NCBI GenBank assembly: GCA_947627395.1
Contig: CANQVW010000081.1
Span: 1 to 6,933, forward strand
Direction of reading: 5' to 3'
Source of the DNA: an uncultured Bacilli bacterium
GTDB lineage: Bacteria; Bacillota_I; Bacilli_A; ML615J-28; CAG-698
DNA: 6,933 nucleotides
Shown piece by piece: positions 6,770 through 6,933 of the stretch. The notes below the pieces were generated by a model. The model did not search any database and had not been told where the DNA came from. It saw only the letters and a list, made by a program, of their open reading frames with translations. The translations under genes and the position numbers were made by a program. Within the stretch, counting starts at the first letter, position 1. Each line of letters begins with the position of its first letter.

Positions 6770-6933
6770 ATGAAATATAAAATTGTAACATTACCAGGAG
6801 ATGGTATTGGACCAGACATTGTTAGAGAAGCCGTCAAAGTGCTTACAAAAGTAGGAGAAGTTTATCATCATACTTTTGAAATTGAAGAAAAATTAATGGG
6901 TGGATGTGCCATCGATATCAAGGGGTCATCTCT
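6770..6933 (+). CDS. leuB: 3-isopropylmalate dehydrogenase, 3' end cut by window edge
   Basis: NAD+-dependent oxidative decarboxylation of 3-isopropylmalate, and probably of erythro-3-methylmalate on the citramalate route, to the 2-keto acids. Only the first 54 codons of an enzyme usually about 350-360 residues long are visible. The N-terminus MKYKIVTLPGDGIGPDIV carries the family's GDGIGP motif. GGCAIDIKG (44-52) corresponds to the conserved segment just before the usual GxPLP loop, which lies beyond the edge. ATG 6770 follows AGAGG (6757-6761) at 8 bases. It lies 24 bp after leuD, so it belongs to the same transcript. An isocitrate or tartrate dehydrogenase relative is conceivable from so short a stretch, but the context strongly favours LeuB. 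Confidence 0.92.
   Translation, partial: MKYKIVTLPGDGIGPDIVREAVKVLTKVGEVYHHTFEIEEKLMGGCAIDIKGSS

Overview
The window holds a one-strand cluster of branched-chain amino acid genes from a low-G+C bacterium. All seven genes are on the + strand: leuA (5' end cut by the left edge), ilvN, ilvC, cimA, leuC, leuD and leuB (3' end cut by the right edge). The DNA is visibly AT-rich, with A/T-ending codons throughout and strong GGAGG-type ribosome binding sites, one of them serving a GTG start. The two-subunit LeuC/LeuD have the short form seen in archaea, Clostridia and relatives. Together these suggest a low-G+C Bacillota (clostridial or Erysipelotrichia-like) chromosome. I cannot name a genus from this sequence alone.

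Layout: leuA (edge to 1615) is followed by a 163-bp AT-rich gap with a possible promoter. ilvN (1779-2279) and ilvC (2330-3325) come next. A 75-bp spacer then carries a strong hairpin just ahead of cimA (3401-4978). cimA, leuC (4982-6256), leuD (6257-6745) and leuB (from 6770) are packed with gaps of 3, 0 and 24 bases, which indicates one transcript with translational coupling.

How they work together: IlvN is the regulatory subunit of acetolactate synthase and IlvC the next enzyme of the common valine/isoleucine/leucine pathway. LeuA condenses 2-ketoisovalerate with acetyl-CoA to start leucine synthesis. CimA condenses pyruvate with acetyl-CoA to (R)-citramalate and starts the threonine-independent route to 2-ketobutyrate and isoleucine. 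LeuC/LeuD and LeuB are expected to serve both branches, acting on isopropylmalate and on citramalate/methylmalate, which explains why cimA sits directly before leuC. The catalytic subunit IlvB, dihydroxyacid dehydratase IlvD, the aminotransferase and threonine deaminase are not in the window.

This is mostly ordinary biosynthetic DNA and I see no undescribed system. The points most worth a second look are the hairpin before cimA, whose right arm can alternatively pair with the cimA ribosome binding site, the separation of ilvN from ilvB, and an acidic residue in the cofactor-specificity loop of IlvC. No RNA genes, mobile elements, CRISPR arrays or clear + strand terminators were seen.
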